Source: Chloroflexota bacterium | Lineage (GTDB): Bacteria > Chloroflexota > Anaerolineae > Promineifilales > Promineifilaceae | Length of the DNA: 64,000 nt | Assembly (NCBI GenBank): GCA_014584575.1 | Contig: JACTMP010000026.1 | Coordinates: 108,470 to 172,469, forward strand | Direction of reading: 5' to 3' | In this document: positions 53,186-62,239 of the stretch, one piece after another | Layout: each line of letters starts with the position of its first letter | How positions within the stretch are numbered: the stretch's first letter is position 1 | Made by a program: the position numbers and the translations under genes | Notes under the pieces: model-generated | What the model was told of the DNA's origin: nothing | The model's database searches: none | The model's input: the letters and a program-made list of their open reading frames with translations, nothing else

Positions 53186-54529
53186 TTGAACAAGGTTAAA
53201 ACTTTTCCCATAGCTTTTATTTTGATGTTGCTGATGAGTACCGGCTGTGGCAACCTGACCCAGGAAAGCACCGTGCCGGTGTTGACGGGTGGGGGCGAGA
53301 CGACCACGCAGGTGGATAACGGCATTGTCCCGGCAGTTGATGTGCAGTCGCCAGTGGTGCAACGGGTACCGGACACGGCCGTAACCACCGACGTTGTGAC
53401 CGAACAAACCTACGTTAATATCTACAAGCAGGCTAACCCCGGCGTGGTCAACATTCAGGTGGTCAGCTCTGGTTCCGCCACTGTCTACCAGTTACCGGAA
53501 GGGCAGCTCCCCGATATTCCCGAACACGAAGATATTCCCGAAGAGTTCCGCGATTTCTTTGAAAACCTGCCGGAAGGCCAAAACACGCCGCAAATTCCCT
53601 CTTATGGGCAAGGCTCCGGTTTTGTGTATGACAAAGAAGGGCACATCATCACCAACAACCATGTGGTGGCGGGTGCGACCAAAATTACCGTCATCTTCGC
53701 CGATGGCACAGAAGCGGCGGCTACCATTGTGGGCACAGACCCCGGCTCTGATCTGGCGGTGATCAAAGCAGATGTGGCGGCTGATCGGTTGTTCCCCTTA
53801 TCCGTGGGCAATTCAGACACGTTGGAAGTGGGGCAGTTGGTGGCCACCATTGGCAACCCGTATGGGTTGGCCGGTTCCATGTCCACCGGCATCGTCTCCG
53901 GCCTGGGCCGCGCCTTGCCCGGCGCAACCGCTCCTGGCGGGGCGCGTTTTAACATCCCCAACATCATCCAGACGGACGCAGTGATCAATCCGGGAAACTC
54001 TGGCGGCCCGCTGCTCAACCTGGCCGGGGAAGTGATTGGCGTGAATACGGCCATTCAAACCGACCCGACCAGCCTGAGCCTGACGCCCAGTTTCAACGGC
54101 GTGGGCTATGCAGTGCCGGCCAACATCGTCAGCCGGGTAGCGCCCCAACTCATTGAAACCGGCTCGGTGCAGACGGCCTGGTTGGGTATTTCCGGCAGCC
54201 AGATGTCCGGTGATGTGGCCGTGGCTATGGGGCTGGACGCTTCCCAACGGGGTGTGTTGGTGCAGGAAGTGTTGACCGGCGGTCCGGCGGCGAAGGCCGG
54301 CCTGCGCGGCAGCAGCGGTACCACCCAAATTGATGGGTTCGACGTTTCCATCGGCGGCGACGTGATTGTGAAAATTGACGACCAGCCGGTGAATGTGTTT
54401 GATGATCTGTTGGGTTATATTGTTACTCGCGCCAGCGTGGGCCAGACGGTAACGCTCCAGGTGATCCGCGATGGGCAACTGGTGGATGTGTCGCTGACGT
54501 TGGAGGCACGGCCGTCTACAAATCCGTAA
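53186..54529 (+). CDS. HtrA/DegP-type serine protease lipoprotein
   Basis: A 447-residue extracytoplasmic protease. A lipoprotein signal (LLMSTGCG) precedes a trypsin-like domain with the complete triad: His in TNNHVVAGA near residue 158, Asp in SDLAVIKA near 189 and Ser in NPGNSGGPLL near 272. One PDZ domain follows (about 330-440). It degrades or refolds damaged envelope proteins. It starts with TTG at 53186 behind an aaggag site. Confidence 0.94.
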   Translation: MNKVKTFPIAFILMLLMSTGCGNLTQESTVPVLTGGGETTTQVDNGIVPAVDVQSPVVQRVPDTAVTTDVVTEQTYVNIYKQANPGVVNIQVVSSGSATVYQLPEGQLPDIPEHEDIPEEFRDFFENLPEGQNTPQIPSYGQGSGFVYDKEGHIITNNHVVAGATKITVIFADGTEAAATIVGTDPGSDLAVIKADVAADRLFPLSVGNSDTLEVGQLVATIGNPYGLAGSMSTGIVSGLGRALPGATAPGGARFNIPNIIQTDAVINPGNSGGPLLNLAGEVIGVNTAIQTDPTSLSLTPSFNGVGYAVPANIVSRVAPQLIETGSVQTAWLGISGSQMSGDVAVAMGLDASQRGVLVQEVLTGGPAAKAGLRGSSGTTQIDGFDVSIGGDVIVKIDDQPVNVFDDLLGYIVTRASVGQTVTLQVIRDGQLVDVSLTLEARPSTNP

Positions 54530-54569
54530 TCGGTTATCGGTGAACGGTAATCGGTAAATAGTGAACGAC

Positions 54570-54605
54570 AGCCCGGCGAGACAAAATCCCGCCGGGCTTT
54601 TCTTT
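54570..54605 (+). terminator. Intrinsic terminator after htrA
   Basis: Perfect 9-bp arms agcccggcg/cgccgggct with an 11-base loop and a T-rich tail. Just before it, 54523-54566 holds degenerate aatcggt repeats. Confidence 0.85.
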
Positions 54606-54661
54606 TGCCTGATTCCCTCCTATGCCAGATAATCTTTCCGATTACCGATTAAGGAGTTCCC

Positions 54662-55546
54662 ATGCAACCAATTACCACTTTTTCCATTGTCGCCTACGAC
54701 CCACACCGGCAGGAGTGGGGCGTGGCGGTTCAGTCCAAGTTTATGGCCTGCGCGGCCGTTGTCTCCTGGGCGCGGGCCGGGGCGGGGGCTATTGCCACCC
54801 AAAGCTACGCCAATGTGCGCTATGGTATTGATGGCCTGGAGCGGCTGGCGACCGGGCAGTCGGCGGCGGAGGTGATTGCGGAATTGACGGCCGTAGACGA
54901 ACAACGTGCCCTGCGCCAGGTAGGCATGGTAGACAAACACGGCCGTGCCGCTTCCTTCACCGGCGACGATTGTTACGCCTGGGCCGGGCACATGGTGGGC
55001 GACCATTTCGCCTGCCAGGGCAACATCCTCATTCCGGGCACGGTGGAGGCGATGGCCGCCGCCTATGAGGAAGCGCGGCGCGGGCCGGGTGAACTGGCCG
55101 ACTGGTTGGTGCTGGCGCTGGCGGCGGGACAGGCGGCGGGCGGCGACAAACGGGGGCGGCAGGCCGCCGGGTTGTTGGTGGTGCGCGAAAATGGCGGTTA
55201 CGGCGGCGACAATGACCGCTACCTGGATTTGCGCGTAGACGACCACCCACAACCTATCGAGAAACTGCAAGAACTTGTGAACATGCACCATCTCTACTTT
55301 GGCCAGGTAAATCCGGCTGACCTGATCCCATTGGCCGACGTGACGGGCGATTTACAGGCTATCCTGCAAAAGACGGGCCACTACACCGGGCCACTGTCCG
55401 GCGAATTTGACGCCGCCACACGCAAAGCATTGCGGGCGCTGGTGGGGGAAGAAAATCTGGAAGAACGCTGGAGTGGTGATGGGGAGCGGGATGGGGAACT
55501 GATTGATCGGGTGGTGGTGGACTTTTTATTGAAGCGATTTGGCTGA
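54662..55546 (+). CDS. DUF1028 family protein (Ntn-fold) with C-terminal PG-binding-like domain
   Basis: A 294-residue protein. The family N-terminus TTFSIVAYDPHRQEWGVAVQSKF and conserved AGAIATQSYANVRYG, RQVGMVD..GRAASFTGDDC, and AGLLVVRENGGYGG...YLDLRVDDH are present. The last about 70 residues (VTGDLQAILQKTGHYTGPLSGEFDAATRKALRALVG) match the peptidoglycan-binding-like domain often fused to DUF1028. The enzyme activity is unknown; the fold resembles Ntn hydrolases. No signal peptide is seen. The start is ATG 54662 with an aaggag site. Confidence 0.9.
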   Translation: MQPITTFSIVAYDPHRQEWGVAVQSKFMACAAVVSWARAGAGAIATQSYANVRYGIDGLERLATGQSAAEVIAELTAVDEQRALRQVGMVDKHGRAASFTGDDCYAWAGHMVGDHFACQGNILIPGTVEAMAAAYEEARRGPGELADWLVLALAAGQAAGGDKRGRQAAGLLVVRENGGYGGDNDRYLDLRVDDHPQPIEKLQELVNMHHLYFGQVNPADLIPLADVTGDLQAILQKTGHYTGPLSGEFDAATRKALRALVGEENLEERWSGDGERDGELIDRVVVDFLLKRFG

Positions 55547-55555
55547 GGCTGTCCT

Positions 55556-55643
55556 GTCATTCCGAACCCCCGAAGGGGGTGAGGAATCTTTCCCCTGGCT
55601 GAGGCGAAGGATTCCTCGCTCCGCAGACTACGCTCGGAATGAC
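55556..55643. repeat. 88-bp nested palindrome (gtcattccga ends)
   Basis: Outer arms gtcattccga/tcggaatgac and inner arms gaggaatc/gattcctc are exact, with a further acccccgaaggggg hairpin on the left side. It is a REP-like intergenic element, of a type I recall in many unrelated genomes. Confidence 0.8.
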
Positions 55644-56005
55644 TAAACACGGGCGCTGAGCGGGACTTTTTGCAGAAAGGGGAAGGCCGGCTGCCAGGGG
55701 GTTGTGGTTGGGGGGGCGTCTGTTTCCAGGTGGCAGTCCTCGGCGCGGATGAGCCATTCGTGGCGCACGGCCTGGCGGGCTTCGCTGTAGCGGATGCCCA
55801 TGCGCCGCGCTTCATACACAGCCAGACGATCCAATAAGGCGGCGGGCACGGCCGTGACATCCAGGTAATACACCAGCGCCTCGCCCCACCGTTGGGTGCA
55901 GGCCAGGTGCGGGGTGGGGTATTTGACGGGCAGGTGGCTACGGCCGTAAATCTTTTCCCATAGTTTGGTCTGATTTTCTTGAGTTGGTGTGACAAAGTAA
56001 CGCAT
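55643..56005 (-). CDS. Small conserved-looking protein of unknown family
   Basis: 120 residues beginning MRYFVTPTQENQTKLWEKIYGR, with a compact central part (GEALVYYLDVTAVPAALLDRL, EARRMGIRYSEARQAVRHEW) and a Pro-rich end. No motif or family is recognised. Codon use is like its neighbours. The stop codon abuts the 88-bp palindrome. It could be a cytoplasmic accessory or antitoxin-like protein, but nothing supports a specific role. Confidence 0.6.
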   Translation of the reverse strand: MRYFVTPTQENQTKLWEKIYGRSHLPVKYPTPHLACTQRWGEALVYYLDVTAVPAALLDRLAVYEARRMGIRYSEARQAVRHEWLIRAEDCHLETDAPPTTTPWQPAFPFLQKVPLSARV

Positions 56006-56170
56006 GATTTTTGGGTTTTGAGAAGTTCAACTTTTGGGAAAAGTTGAACTTCTTTTGTTATATTTTAGAACATATGTGCTAAATTATAATAGCAAAGATG
56101 ACATTTGTCTACTGGTATGCCTGACGCTTGCTAATCGCCCTGCCCAGATAACTTTGTTAAAATCGCTGGC

Positions 56171-56233
56171 GAAGATTGGAGATTGAAGATTAGAGATTGG
56201 TCACTCTCGAATCTCCAATCTCTAATCTCTAAT
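56171..56233. repeat. gaagattggagattg array and hairpin before ctaA
   Basis: agattggagattgaagattagagattgg is followed by gaatctccaatctctaatctctaattt, which folds back on it. It ends 19 bases before the ctaA start codon. Confidence 0.8.
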
Positions 56234-56252
56234 TTCATTCAAGGAAAAACTC

Positions 56253-57338
56253 ATGGAACTTTCCGAAAAAGATAATAAAGCAATTACCAACTGGCTCTTC
56301 ATTGTGTGTGGACTGATCATGTTTATGGTCGTGTTGGGCGGCTACGTGCGGCTGACCCGTTCCGGGCTGTCCATTGTGGAGTGGAATCCCATCAGCGGCG
56401 TCATTCCGCCTATTGGCGACGCCGCCTGGGAAGCGGAGTTTGCCAAATACCAGCAGACGCCCGAATTTCAGAAAATTAACACCACGATGACGCTGGAAGG
56501 GTACAAACGCATTTTTTACGTGGAGTACATTCACCGGCTGCTGGCCCGTTTTGCCGGGCTGATTGTGTTGATTCCGTTGATTTATTTCCTGGTGAAAGGC
56601 ATTATTCCCTGGCGTAAGTCGGCCGTGTATGTGGCCATTGTGGCCTTGTTTGCTTTTCAGGGCTTTTTGGGCTGGTACATGGTCAGCAGTGGGCTGATTG
56701 ATAATCCACACGTGGACCATTTCCGGTTGACCATTCATTTGCTTATGGCGCTCTTTTTGCTGGCGCTAACGTTGTGGGTGGCGCTGAATCATTATTATCG
56801 GTTCCCGCCACGTGTGCCCGGCGTCTTCAAATCGTCGTCTTTTATTTTGTCGGTGTTGATGCTGGCGGTGTTGGTGATTCAGATTTCGTATGGCGGTTTT
56901 GTGGCCGGCCTGAAGGCAGGTTGGATTTCAAATACGTGGCCGTTGATGTACGGCCGTCTCGTCCCCCCCGGTATGCTTTCCCAAATTCAACCCTGGTGGC
57001 TGAACCTGCTGGAAGCGCCGCTGACGGTGCATTTTATCCATCGCTGGTTTGCGCTGGCGGTGTTGGTGATGGCGGGGGTGGTGTATTGGCAGATGCGCTC
57101 ACGGCCGTTTGCCGCTCCCATTCAAAAAGCCGTCCGTCTGCTGTTTGGACTGGTTCTGCTGCAAATTGTGTTGGGGGTGAGCGTGGTCTGGTTGAGTGTG
57201 CCGCTCTGGCTGGCGCTGGCGCATCAGGCAGTGGCGATGTTTATGTTTGTCACGGCCGTGTACATCAACTATGGCATTGTGCACGAGCCTGCTGCCGAAG
57301 CGGTGGCCAGTGGCAGGTTGCAGGTGGCAGGCGACTGA
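56253..57338 (+). CDS. ctaA: Heme A synthase, COX15 type
   Basis: A 361-residue membrane protein with eight predicted helices. It oxidises the methyl group of heme O to make heme A for aa3-type terminal oxidases. The family motif GGYVRLTRSGLSIVEWNPISGVIPP follows the first helix. Heme-ligand His pairs are in EYIHRLLAR near residue 93, HFRLTIHLL near 155, HFIHRWFA near 263 and LAHQAVAM near 324. The long loop with extra residues is the COX15/type-2 form. Its last residues (VASGRLQVAGD) are encoded by a tggcaggt repeat. No oxidase genes are adjacent. Confidence 0.93.
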   Translation: MELSEKDNKAITNWLFIVCGLIMFMVVLGGYVRLTRSGLSIVEWNPISGVIPPIGDAAWEAEFAKYQQTPEFQKINTTMTLEGYKRIFYVEYIHRLLARFAGLIVLIPLIYFLVKGIIPWRKSAVYVAIVALFAFQGFLGWYMVSSGLIDNPHVDHFRLTIHLLMALFLLALTLWVALNHYYRFPPRVPGVFKSSSFILSVLMLAVLVIQISYGGFVAGLKAGWISNTWPLMYGRLVPPGMLSQIQPWWLNLLEAPLTVHFIHRWFALAVLVMAGVVYWQMRSRPFAAPIQKAVRLLFGLVLLQIVLGVSVVWLSVPLWLALAHQAVAMFMFVTAVYINYGIVHEPAAEAVASGRLQVAGD

Positions 57339-57354
57339 TTTGTAGGTATGAAAG

Positions 57355-57831
57355 ATGGCCGTCATCAGTAAGGAAGTACGGGCTTATCTGCAAACTATCA
57401 TCGAAGCCTTCCAGATTCAAAACAACCAGAAGCTCATTGAGCCAGAAGTATTGGCCTTTGTGCAGTGGCTCCTGCCCATCAAAGAAGAACGGCAAGAGGA
57501 TTACCGGCAGGCTTTCAAAGCCGTTCTAGGCGACGATCCACTTTGGATTCTCTGTATGCAATGTGAATATGATGGCATCTTTTTTGACCACGTGAGTGAG
57601 CCGCGCCCTAAACTTACCTACTCTGGGGAGGATCGCCTATTTGATTTTTATATTACGCGGCCGGATTATAAAACAATCCCCGGTGGCAGAATTTTGGTGG
57701 GTAAATGCGCACGGTGCAACATCACCGAGCATCTCCAGATACTCACCGTTGTTCACGCGCTGGAAAAGCGAAAAAAGGTAACGGGTGACCTGGCAATCCC
57801 TGACTACATCCTGGCCGATGCTGACCTTTGA
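57355..57831 (+). CDS. Unknown protein with two CxxC pairs
   Basis: 158 residues, not recognised. CMQC near residue 62 and CARC near 118 form a zinc-ribbon-like pair spaced by about 55 residues. The rest is mixed alpha/beta. It starts 16 bases after ctaA on the same strand, so it may be co-transcribed. It has somewhat lower GC than neighbours and lacks the common octamer, a weak hint of later arrival. Confidence 0.6.
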   Translation: MAVISKEVRAYLQTIIEAFQIQNNQKLIEPEVLAFVQWLLPIKEERQEDYRQAFKAVLGDDPLWILCMQCEYDGIFFDHVSEPRPKLTYSGEDRLFDFYITRPDYKTIPGGRILVGKCARCNITEHLQILTVVHALEKRKKVTGDLAIPDYILADADL

Positions 57832-57859
57832 ACATCAAGATGAATCGGCAAGAAGTGTG

Positions 57860-58294
57860 TCATTCACCTTCAAGAAGCCAACCGACATAGACGATCTTCC
57901 ACTCATCGTGGTGCTTTTCCATGAAACGTGTTTCCCGACTTAATCCGGGCATATCCATCTGCAAATCGCCAGTATCCTGACCGTATTGATCAAATGTGAC
58001 CCAGGCCATATTCCCATTCACGCGCAAATTTACGTTTTCCCGACGCACCTGTAGCGCCGTCGGGTTTGGTTCTGGATAGGCTATCATGGTGGTTCTAACC
58101 CGCTCACTGAGGGCGTCCCACCCTTCTGTAACAGTAATGCCACCTTCTGCCCACCAGCCAAGCCTGCGAATATAAGCAGCATGTACCCAGCATTCTGCCC
58201 AGGCGTCAAAATCCTTGTGCCAGAATGCCGCCGATTCATCGGCGATAACTTGCATGATAGCTTTAGCTTCACTTGACTGTTCGCTGTTTTCCAT
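57860..58294 (-). CDS. SnoaL-like / NTF2-fold protein
   Basis: 144 residues with the NTF2-like pattern: KAIMQVIADESAAFWHKDFDAWAECWVH at the start, EGWDALSERVRTTM in the middle, and strands NLRVNGNMAWVTFDQ and WKIVYVGWLLE at the end. Such small proteins are cyclases, isomerases or binding folds. No catalytic set is clear. The start at 58294 has an aggaga site. Confidence 0.75.
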   Translation of the reverse strand: MENSEQSSEAKAIMQVIADESAAFWHKDFDAWAECWVHAAYIRRLGWWAEGGITVTEGWDALSERVRTTMIAYPEPNPTALQVRRENVNLRVNGNMAWVTFDQYGQDTGDLQMDMPGLSRETRFMEKHHDEWKIVYVGWLLEGE

Positions 58295-58389
58295 AGGGGG
58301 GAATCTCCTGTAAAAAATCGGTATACCCGAAAATTATACACGTAATGAGCACAATAAATAGGGTTTTCCGGTGGGTGGGCTTTTGTTAT

Positions 58390-58460
58390 ACTGGCAAAGG
58401 TCATAATCTGACATTTTTGTCACCTTGTCAGATGTCACCTTGTCACCTTGTCAGGTATAG
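58390..58460. repeat. 71-bp repeat with caccttgtcag units (copy 1)
   Basis: The sequence actggcaaaggtcataatctg, followed by short direct repeats of caccttgtca(g), is almost identical to 62240-62310. Copy 1 lies 10 bases ahead of the gene at 58470. Confidence 0.85.
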
Positions 58461-58469
58461 AATGGGTAT

Positions 58470-59315
58470 ATGATCGAGAAAGAGAAGCCGATTGTTGTGG
58501 GTTTTGTGGCCGATTTGATGTTTACGCCGCAGATTGCGATGGCGGCAACGGCCGTTGGTTTCCAGATGGTATGGGTGGAAACAGCCGCCGACATTGGCGA
58601 CGTAGACCCAACTGCGCCTAGAGAGAGGCCGGGAGAGATGTTACACGGCCGTGAAGGACTCCTCTTCCAAAAAATCAGCCAATGGCAGCCGGCCCTACTC
58701 ATTTTTGACCTCACCAACCAGGCCATCCCCTGGGTTGGCTGGCTGCCCGCACTCAAATCTTCGCCCGCCACCCGCCGTATTCCCATCATCGCCTTTGGTC
58801 CACACGAAGATGTCGAGTTGTTCCAGTCGGCCAAAAGCCGGGGCGCAGACGCGGCCTATGCTCGCTCCCGCTTTTTTGCCGACCTGCCCGCTATCTTGCA
58901 AAAACACGCCCGTCTGCCAGACCGTGAAGCGGTGAATACGGCCTGTGACCAGCCATTGCCTGACCTGGCGCGTGAAGGCATTGCCCTGTTTAACCAGGGT
59001 GAATACTACCGCTGCCACGATGCCCTGGAAGAAGCATGGCGACAAGACCAAACGCCGGGACGCAGTTTGTATCAGGGCATTTTGCAATATGGCATTGCTC
59101 TCTACCAGCTACAGCGCGGCAATTATCGCGGCGCGGTGAAGATGCTGCTGCGGCTGCGCCAATGGCTGGAGCCGCTGCCGCCGGTCTGCCGCGGCGTCAA
59201 TGTAGCCCGGCTGCGAGACAATATCGAGGCAGTGGCCGAGGTGGTGCATAATCTGGGGGAGGAGAGGATTGCAGCGTTTGATTTTTCGCTGGTGCAGCCG
59301 CTTGAGGTTTCGTAA
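58470..59315 (+). CDS. Receiver-like domain fused to DUF309
   Basis: 281 residues. Residues about 8-145 resemble a response-regulator receiver fold with Asp in LLIFDLTNQ and a late RIPIIAFGPHED strand, but the full acidic pocket is not evident. Residues about 165-255 are DUF309: EGIALFNQGEYYRCHDALEEAWRQ (H and E pair), LYQGILQYGIALYQLQRGNYRGAVKML. DUF309 function is unknown. A signal-input plus DUF309 layout is uncommon in my experience. Confidence 0.75.
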   Translation: MIEKEKPIVVGFVADLMFTPQIAMAATAVGFQMVWVETAADIGDVDPTAPRERPGEMLHGREGLLFQKISQWQPALLIFDLTNQAIPWVGWLPALKSSPATRRIPIIAFGPHEDVELFQSAKSRGADAAYARSRFFADLPAILQKHARLPDREAVNTACDQPLPDLAREGIALFNQGEYYRCHDALEEAWRQDQTPGRSLYQGILQYGIALYQLQRGNYRGAVKMLLRLRQWLEPLPPVCRGVNVARLRDNIEAVAEVVHNLGEERIAAFDFSLVQPLEVS

Positions 59316-59390
59316 CCCGTGACCCGTAACCCGTGAGCCGAAGTCCGCTTACTTTGTATCGGCGCAAAATGTGCGCCAAAAGCGTAAAAA

Positions 59391-59460
59391 GATCAAAGAT
59401 TACGCAGATTTCGCAGATGGCGAAGAAAAAATCTGCGTAATCTGTGTAATCTTTGATTAT
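59391..59460. repeat. aaagattacgcagat inverted repeat
   Basis: gatcaaagattacgcagattt is mirrored by aatctgcgtaatctgtgtaatctttgatt. It relates to the attacacagat units at 26581 and lies in the convergent gap before the methyltransferase stop. Confidence 0.75.
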
Positions 59461-59502
59461 TTTGGTTGTGGCTCTGCCACGTTATGGATTACGGACTTTG
59501 GA

Positions 59503-60234
59503 TCACCGCACGGCCGTGACCAGCATAAACGGCAAATGGACCAGTTGCGGGGTGATTGTTGACTGCTCAATGTGGTGCAGGACGGCCGTTTCCTCATCCG
59601 TCAGGGGCAGCGTTCGCAAAAACTCAAAGCGCAAGGGGGAAGGGGGAGCCACTTCATCTAGCAGTCTGGTCTGTACCTGAAATCCTTGGTGCGTCAGCAG
59701 CCCCGGCAGCCTCCGGCCAATCAAGGGTTCTGCCCCCGCCCGCCGCAGCGCCGCCAGCCACAGGTCACGGCTGGCAACCTCCGGTGGGTATTCGATCATC
59801 CCGCCATAATCCGGTTCCAGCGCGACGAGGACGCCACCGGGTTGCAGGACGCGGTAAATTTCAGACACGGCCCCTGCGACCCCATGCAATGCAGGCGGCG
59901 TGACCACATCCCCCACCCAGAGCAGCACACATTGGCAAAAAACCAGGTCAAACGATTCATTCGCAAAGGGCAAAACACGGGCGTCACCACACACACCGGG
60001 AGCGACGGAGATTTGGCTCACGGCCGTGACCTCCCGATCCAGCGCCGCTACCAGCCCGCCGCCACGTCGCACCAATTCCCCCGTGACAGCGCCATACCCG
60101 GCGCCCAAATCCAGAATGCGTCGCCGGTGGGCAATGCCCACTCCCCGCAGCAGCCGCGCCCGCGCCGCTGCCAGCCATTCGGCCTGCTGTTGCAGCAACG
60201 CCGCCGGTGGTAAGTGGTCAATTTGCCGTGTCAT
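59503..60234 (-). CDS. Class I SAM-dependent methyltransferase
   Basis: A 243-residue Methyltransf_11-type enzyme: motif I ILDLGAGYGAVTGEL near residue 40, motif II VAALDREVTAV, motif III ARVLPFANESFDLVFCQ and motif IV-like VLQPGGVLVALEPDYGG. The substrate is unknown; the fold is typical of small-molecule or quinone methyltransferases. It lies 26 bases downstream of the nitrilase-family gene on the same strand, likely co-transcribed. Confidence 0.88.
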   Translation of the reverse strand: MTRQIDHLPPAALLQQQAEWLAAARARLLRGVGIAHRRRILDLGAGYGAVTGELVRRGGGLVAALDREVTAVSQISVAPGVCGDARVLPFANESFDLVFCQCVLLWVGDVVTPPALHGVAGAVSEIYRVLQPGGVLVALEPDYGGMIEYPPEVASRDLWLAALRRAGAEPLIGRRLPGLLTHQGFQVQTRLLDEVAPPSPLRFEFLRTLPLTDEETAVLHHIEQSTITPQLVHLPFMLVTAVR

Positions 60235-60260
60235 AGCTCAAAATCGTCCGTCTCTTGCCA

Positions 60261-61004
60261 TTATCGGGATTGGCCTTCCGAATGTTGAACCACCGTTTGC
60301 CGGGTATCCGTATCGAAAATGAGGATGCCTTCATGGGCGTCATCTAGCTGTGCCAACAGCGTCCCTGTGTCATCCCAAACCGCCGATCCACCCGCGCACA
60401 GGTCGCCGTCGGCCATGCCCACGCTGTTAACCATAAAAACGGTCATGCCGTAATTGGCGGCAATCGCGGCCAATCGCTGGTGGGCGGCGGCCACTCCTCG
60501 TGCATGTTTCGCCACACTTGCCGCATAAATCGTGGCGCCGTTTTGAAAGGAATTCTGCGCATGTTCGGGCACGGACAATTCGTAACAAATCGCCAGCGCC
60601 ACCTGGTTGTTTTCGCCAATTAACTCCACCGAACTGCGCCCGCTGACAAAATACGGTTCCTCATCGGAGTGTAAATACTTTTTGGCATAAAGCTGCCGGG
60701 GCTGACACGGCCGTAACAACACCATGCCTATACAAATATCATTCCCCTGCCTGATGGGCGCACCCACGCCAATGGTCAATTGCCAGGTATCGGCCAGTTG
60801 TTGCAAGGGTTGCAAACGGCCGTCACCCACCTCCATTGCCAACTCTCTCGCCAGCGTTGGTTCATAGCCCGTCAACGACAGTTCGGGGAAGAGGATGAGG
60901 TCGGGGTGGTGGGGTACGGCCGTGGCAATCAGCCTTTGATGCTGCTCGATATTTCGCACGATGTTGCCGGGGTACGGCCGTGATTGTGCTATGCAAATCT
61001 TCAT
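60261..61004 (-). CDS. Nitrilase-superfamily carbon-nitrogen hydrolase
   Basis: 247 residues with the complete Glu-Lys-Cys triad: Glu in LFPELSLTGYEP near residue 41, Lys in YAKKYLHSDEE near 109 and Cys in VALAICYELSVPE near 140. It hydrolyses amide or nitrile bonds in the cytoplasm, substrate unknown. Start ATG 61004 follows a gggaag site. A leader of degenerate ggatgacgcgga repeats (61021-61110) lies upstream. Confidence 0.88.
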   Translation of the reverse strand: MKICIAQSRPYPGNIVRNIEQHQRLIATAVPHHPDLILFPELSLTGYEPTLARELAMEVGDGRLQPLQQLADTWQLTIGVGAPIRQGNDICIGMVLLRPCQPRQLYAKKYLHSDEEPYFVSGRSSVELIGENNQVALAICYELSVPEHAQNSFQNGATIYAASVAKHARGVAAAHQRLAAIAANYGMTVFMVNSVGMADGDLCAGGSAVWDDTGTLLAQLDDAHEGILIFDTDTRQTVVQHSEGQSR

Positions 61005-61131
61005 TTATCTTCCCCTTCGTAAATAGGACGCAGATTCACACGGATGACGCGGATAAAATGTTGTAAATAGGTGTCCTGTTTTCATTCATCGTGGTGAGCT
61101 ACTGCCTATGAAGTCTTCTCGGTCTTTACCG

Positions 61132-62175
61132 TTACCACCGAAACTGATGCGGCCCCCAGGTGACCCAGGCAAAACCATCATACCCATAATACGGCACAAC
61201 GGCACGGCCTGGCGGCGCTACCTGGTCAATGCGTTCACGGTCAACGGCCGTGAACGCCACATCCAACGCCGGTATAGCCTCCTCCAAATGCTGCTGGCGA
61301 CGCGGCCCAATAATTGGGCTGGTAATACCTGGCTGCTGCGCGCACCAGGCCAGCGCCAGTTGATACGGCGTACATCCCTTCTCCGCACTCAGCGCCAGCA
61401 CCACATCCAACACCGCAAAAGCTGTCTCCGTATAGTGCATCTCCTTCGCCCGTGTCCAGAATGCATCCAAGCGCGAATCGGCCGGGGCTGGCTGGCTGCG
61501 CTGATACTTGCCCGTCAGGAAACCACCCGCCGTCGGTGAATAAGGAATCACGGCAATCCCATACGTCTGCGCCATCGGGATCAATTCCCGCTCCGCCCGT
61601 CTGTCCAGCATATGATAAGACGGCTGCTCACACACAAACCGATTCAGCCCATACTCCTTCGCCACCCACAATGACTCCACAATTTGCCAGGCCGCAAACG
61701 TACTCGTGCCGATATAGCGCACCTTGCCCGCCCGCACCAGGTCATCCAGCGCCCGCAGCGTCTCATCAATCGGAATCTCATTCGACGGATGATGAAGCTG
61801 ATACAGATCAATATAATCCGTTTGCAGCCGCCGCAGCGACGCCTCACACTGCTCAATCAGATGGCGACGGCTGCTGCCCATCGCGTTAGGGTCATCAGAC
61901 ATGGGGAAATATGCTTTGGTCGCCAGCACCACCCGCTCCCGCTGCCCTTTCAGCGCCCTGCCCACAATCTCTTCGCTCCGCCCCCGCCCAAAGCTGAAAT
62001 TTGCCGGGTCATGCCCATACACATTGGCCGTGTCTATAAAATTGATACCGGCGGCCAGCGCCGCCTCAATGATGGCAATAGATTCCGCCTCATCCGTGCG
62101 CCCGCCAAAATTCATGCAACCCAAACAAAGCTGGCTGACTTTGACGCCGGTGCGTCCCAGATTTTTATACTCCAT
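61132..62175 (-). CDS. Aldo/keto reductase
   Basis: A 347-residue NADPH-dependent oxidoreductase of the YajO/Tas-like branch. It has LGRTGVKVSQLCLGCMNFGG at the start. The tetrad Asp and Tyr are in FIDTANVYG, Lys in VVLATKAYF and His in LYQLHHP. The cofactor end PIIGPRRQQHLEEAI is present. The start at 62175 has an aaggagtg site. The substrate is unassigned. Confidence 0.93.
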   Translation of the reverse strand: MEYKNLGRTGVKVSQLCLGCMNFGGRTDEAESIAIIEAALAAGINFIDTANVYGHDPANFSFGRGRSEEIVGRALKGQRERVVLATKAYFPMSDDPNAMGSSRRHLIEQCEASLRRLQTDYIDLYQLHHPSNEIPIDETLRALDDLVRAGKVRYIGTSTFAAWQIVESLWVAKEYGLNRFVCEQPSYHMLDRRAERELIPMAQTYGIAVIPYSPTAGGFLTGKYQRSQPAPADSRLDAFWTRAKEMHYTETAFAVLDVVLALSAEKGCTPYQLALAWCAQQPGITSPIIGPRRQQHLEEAIPALDVAFTAVDRERIDQVAPPGRAVVPYYGYDGFAWVTWGPHQFRW

Positions 62176-62239
62176 CCTGTCACACTCCTTAAGAATCGTT
62201 TTGCCCCTTTATACGAGATAGCGTGGAAGTTTAATGTGT

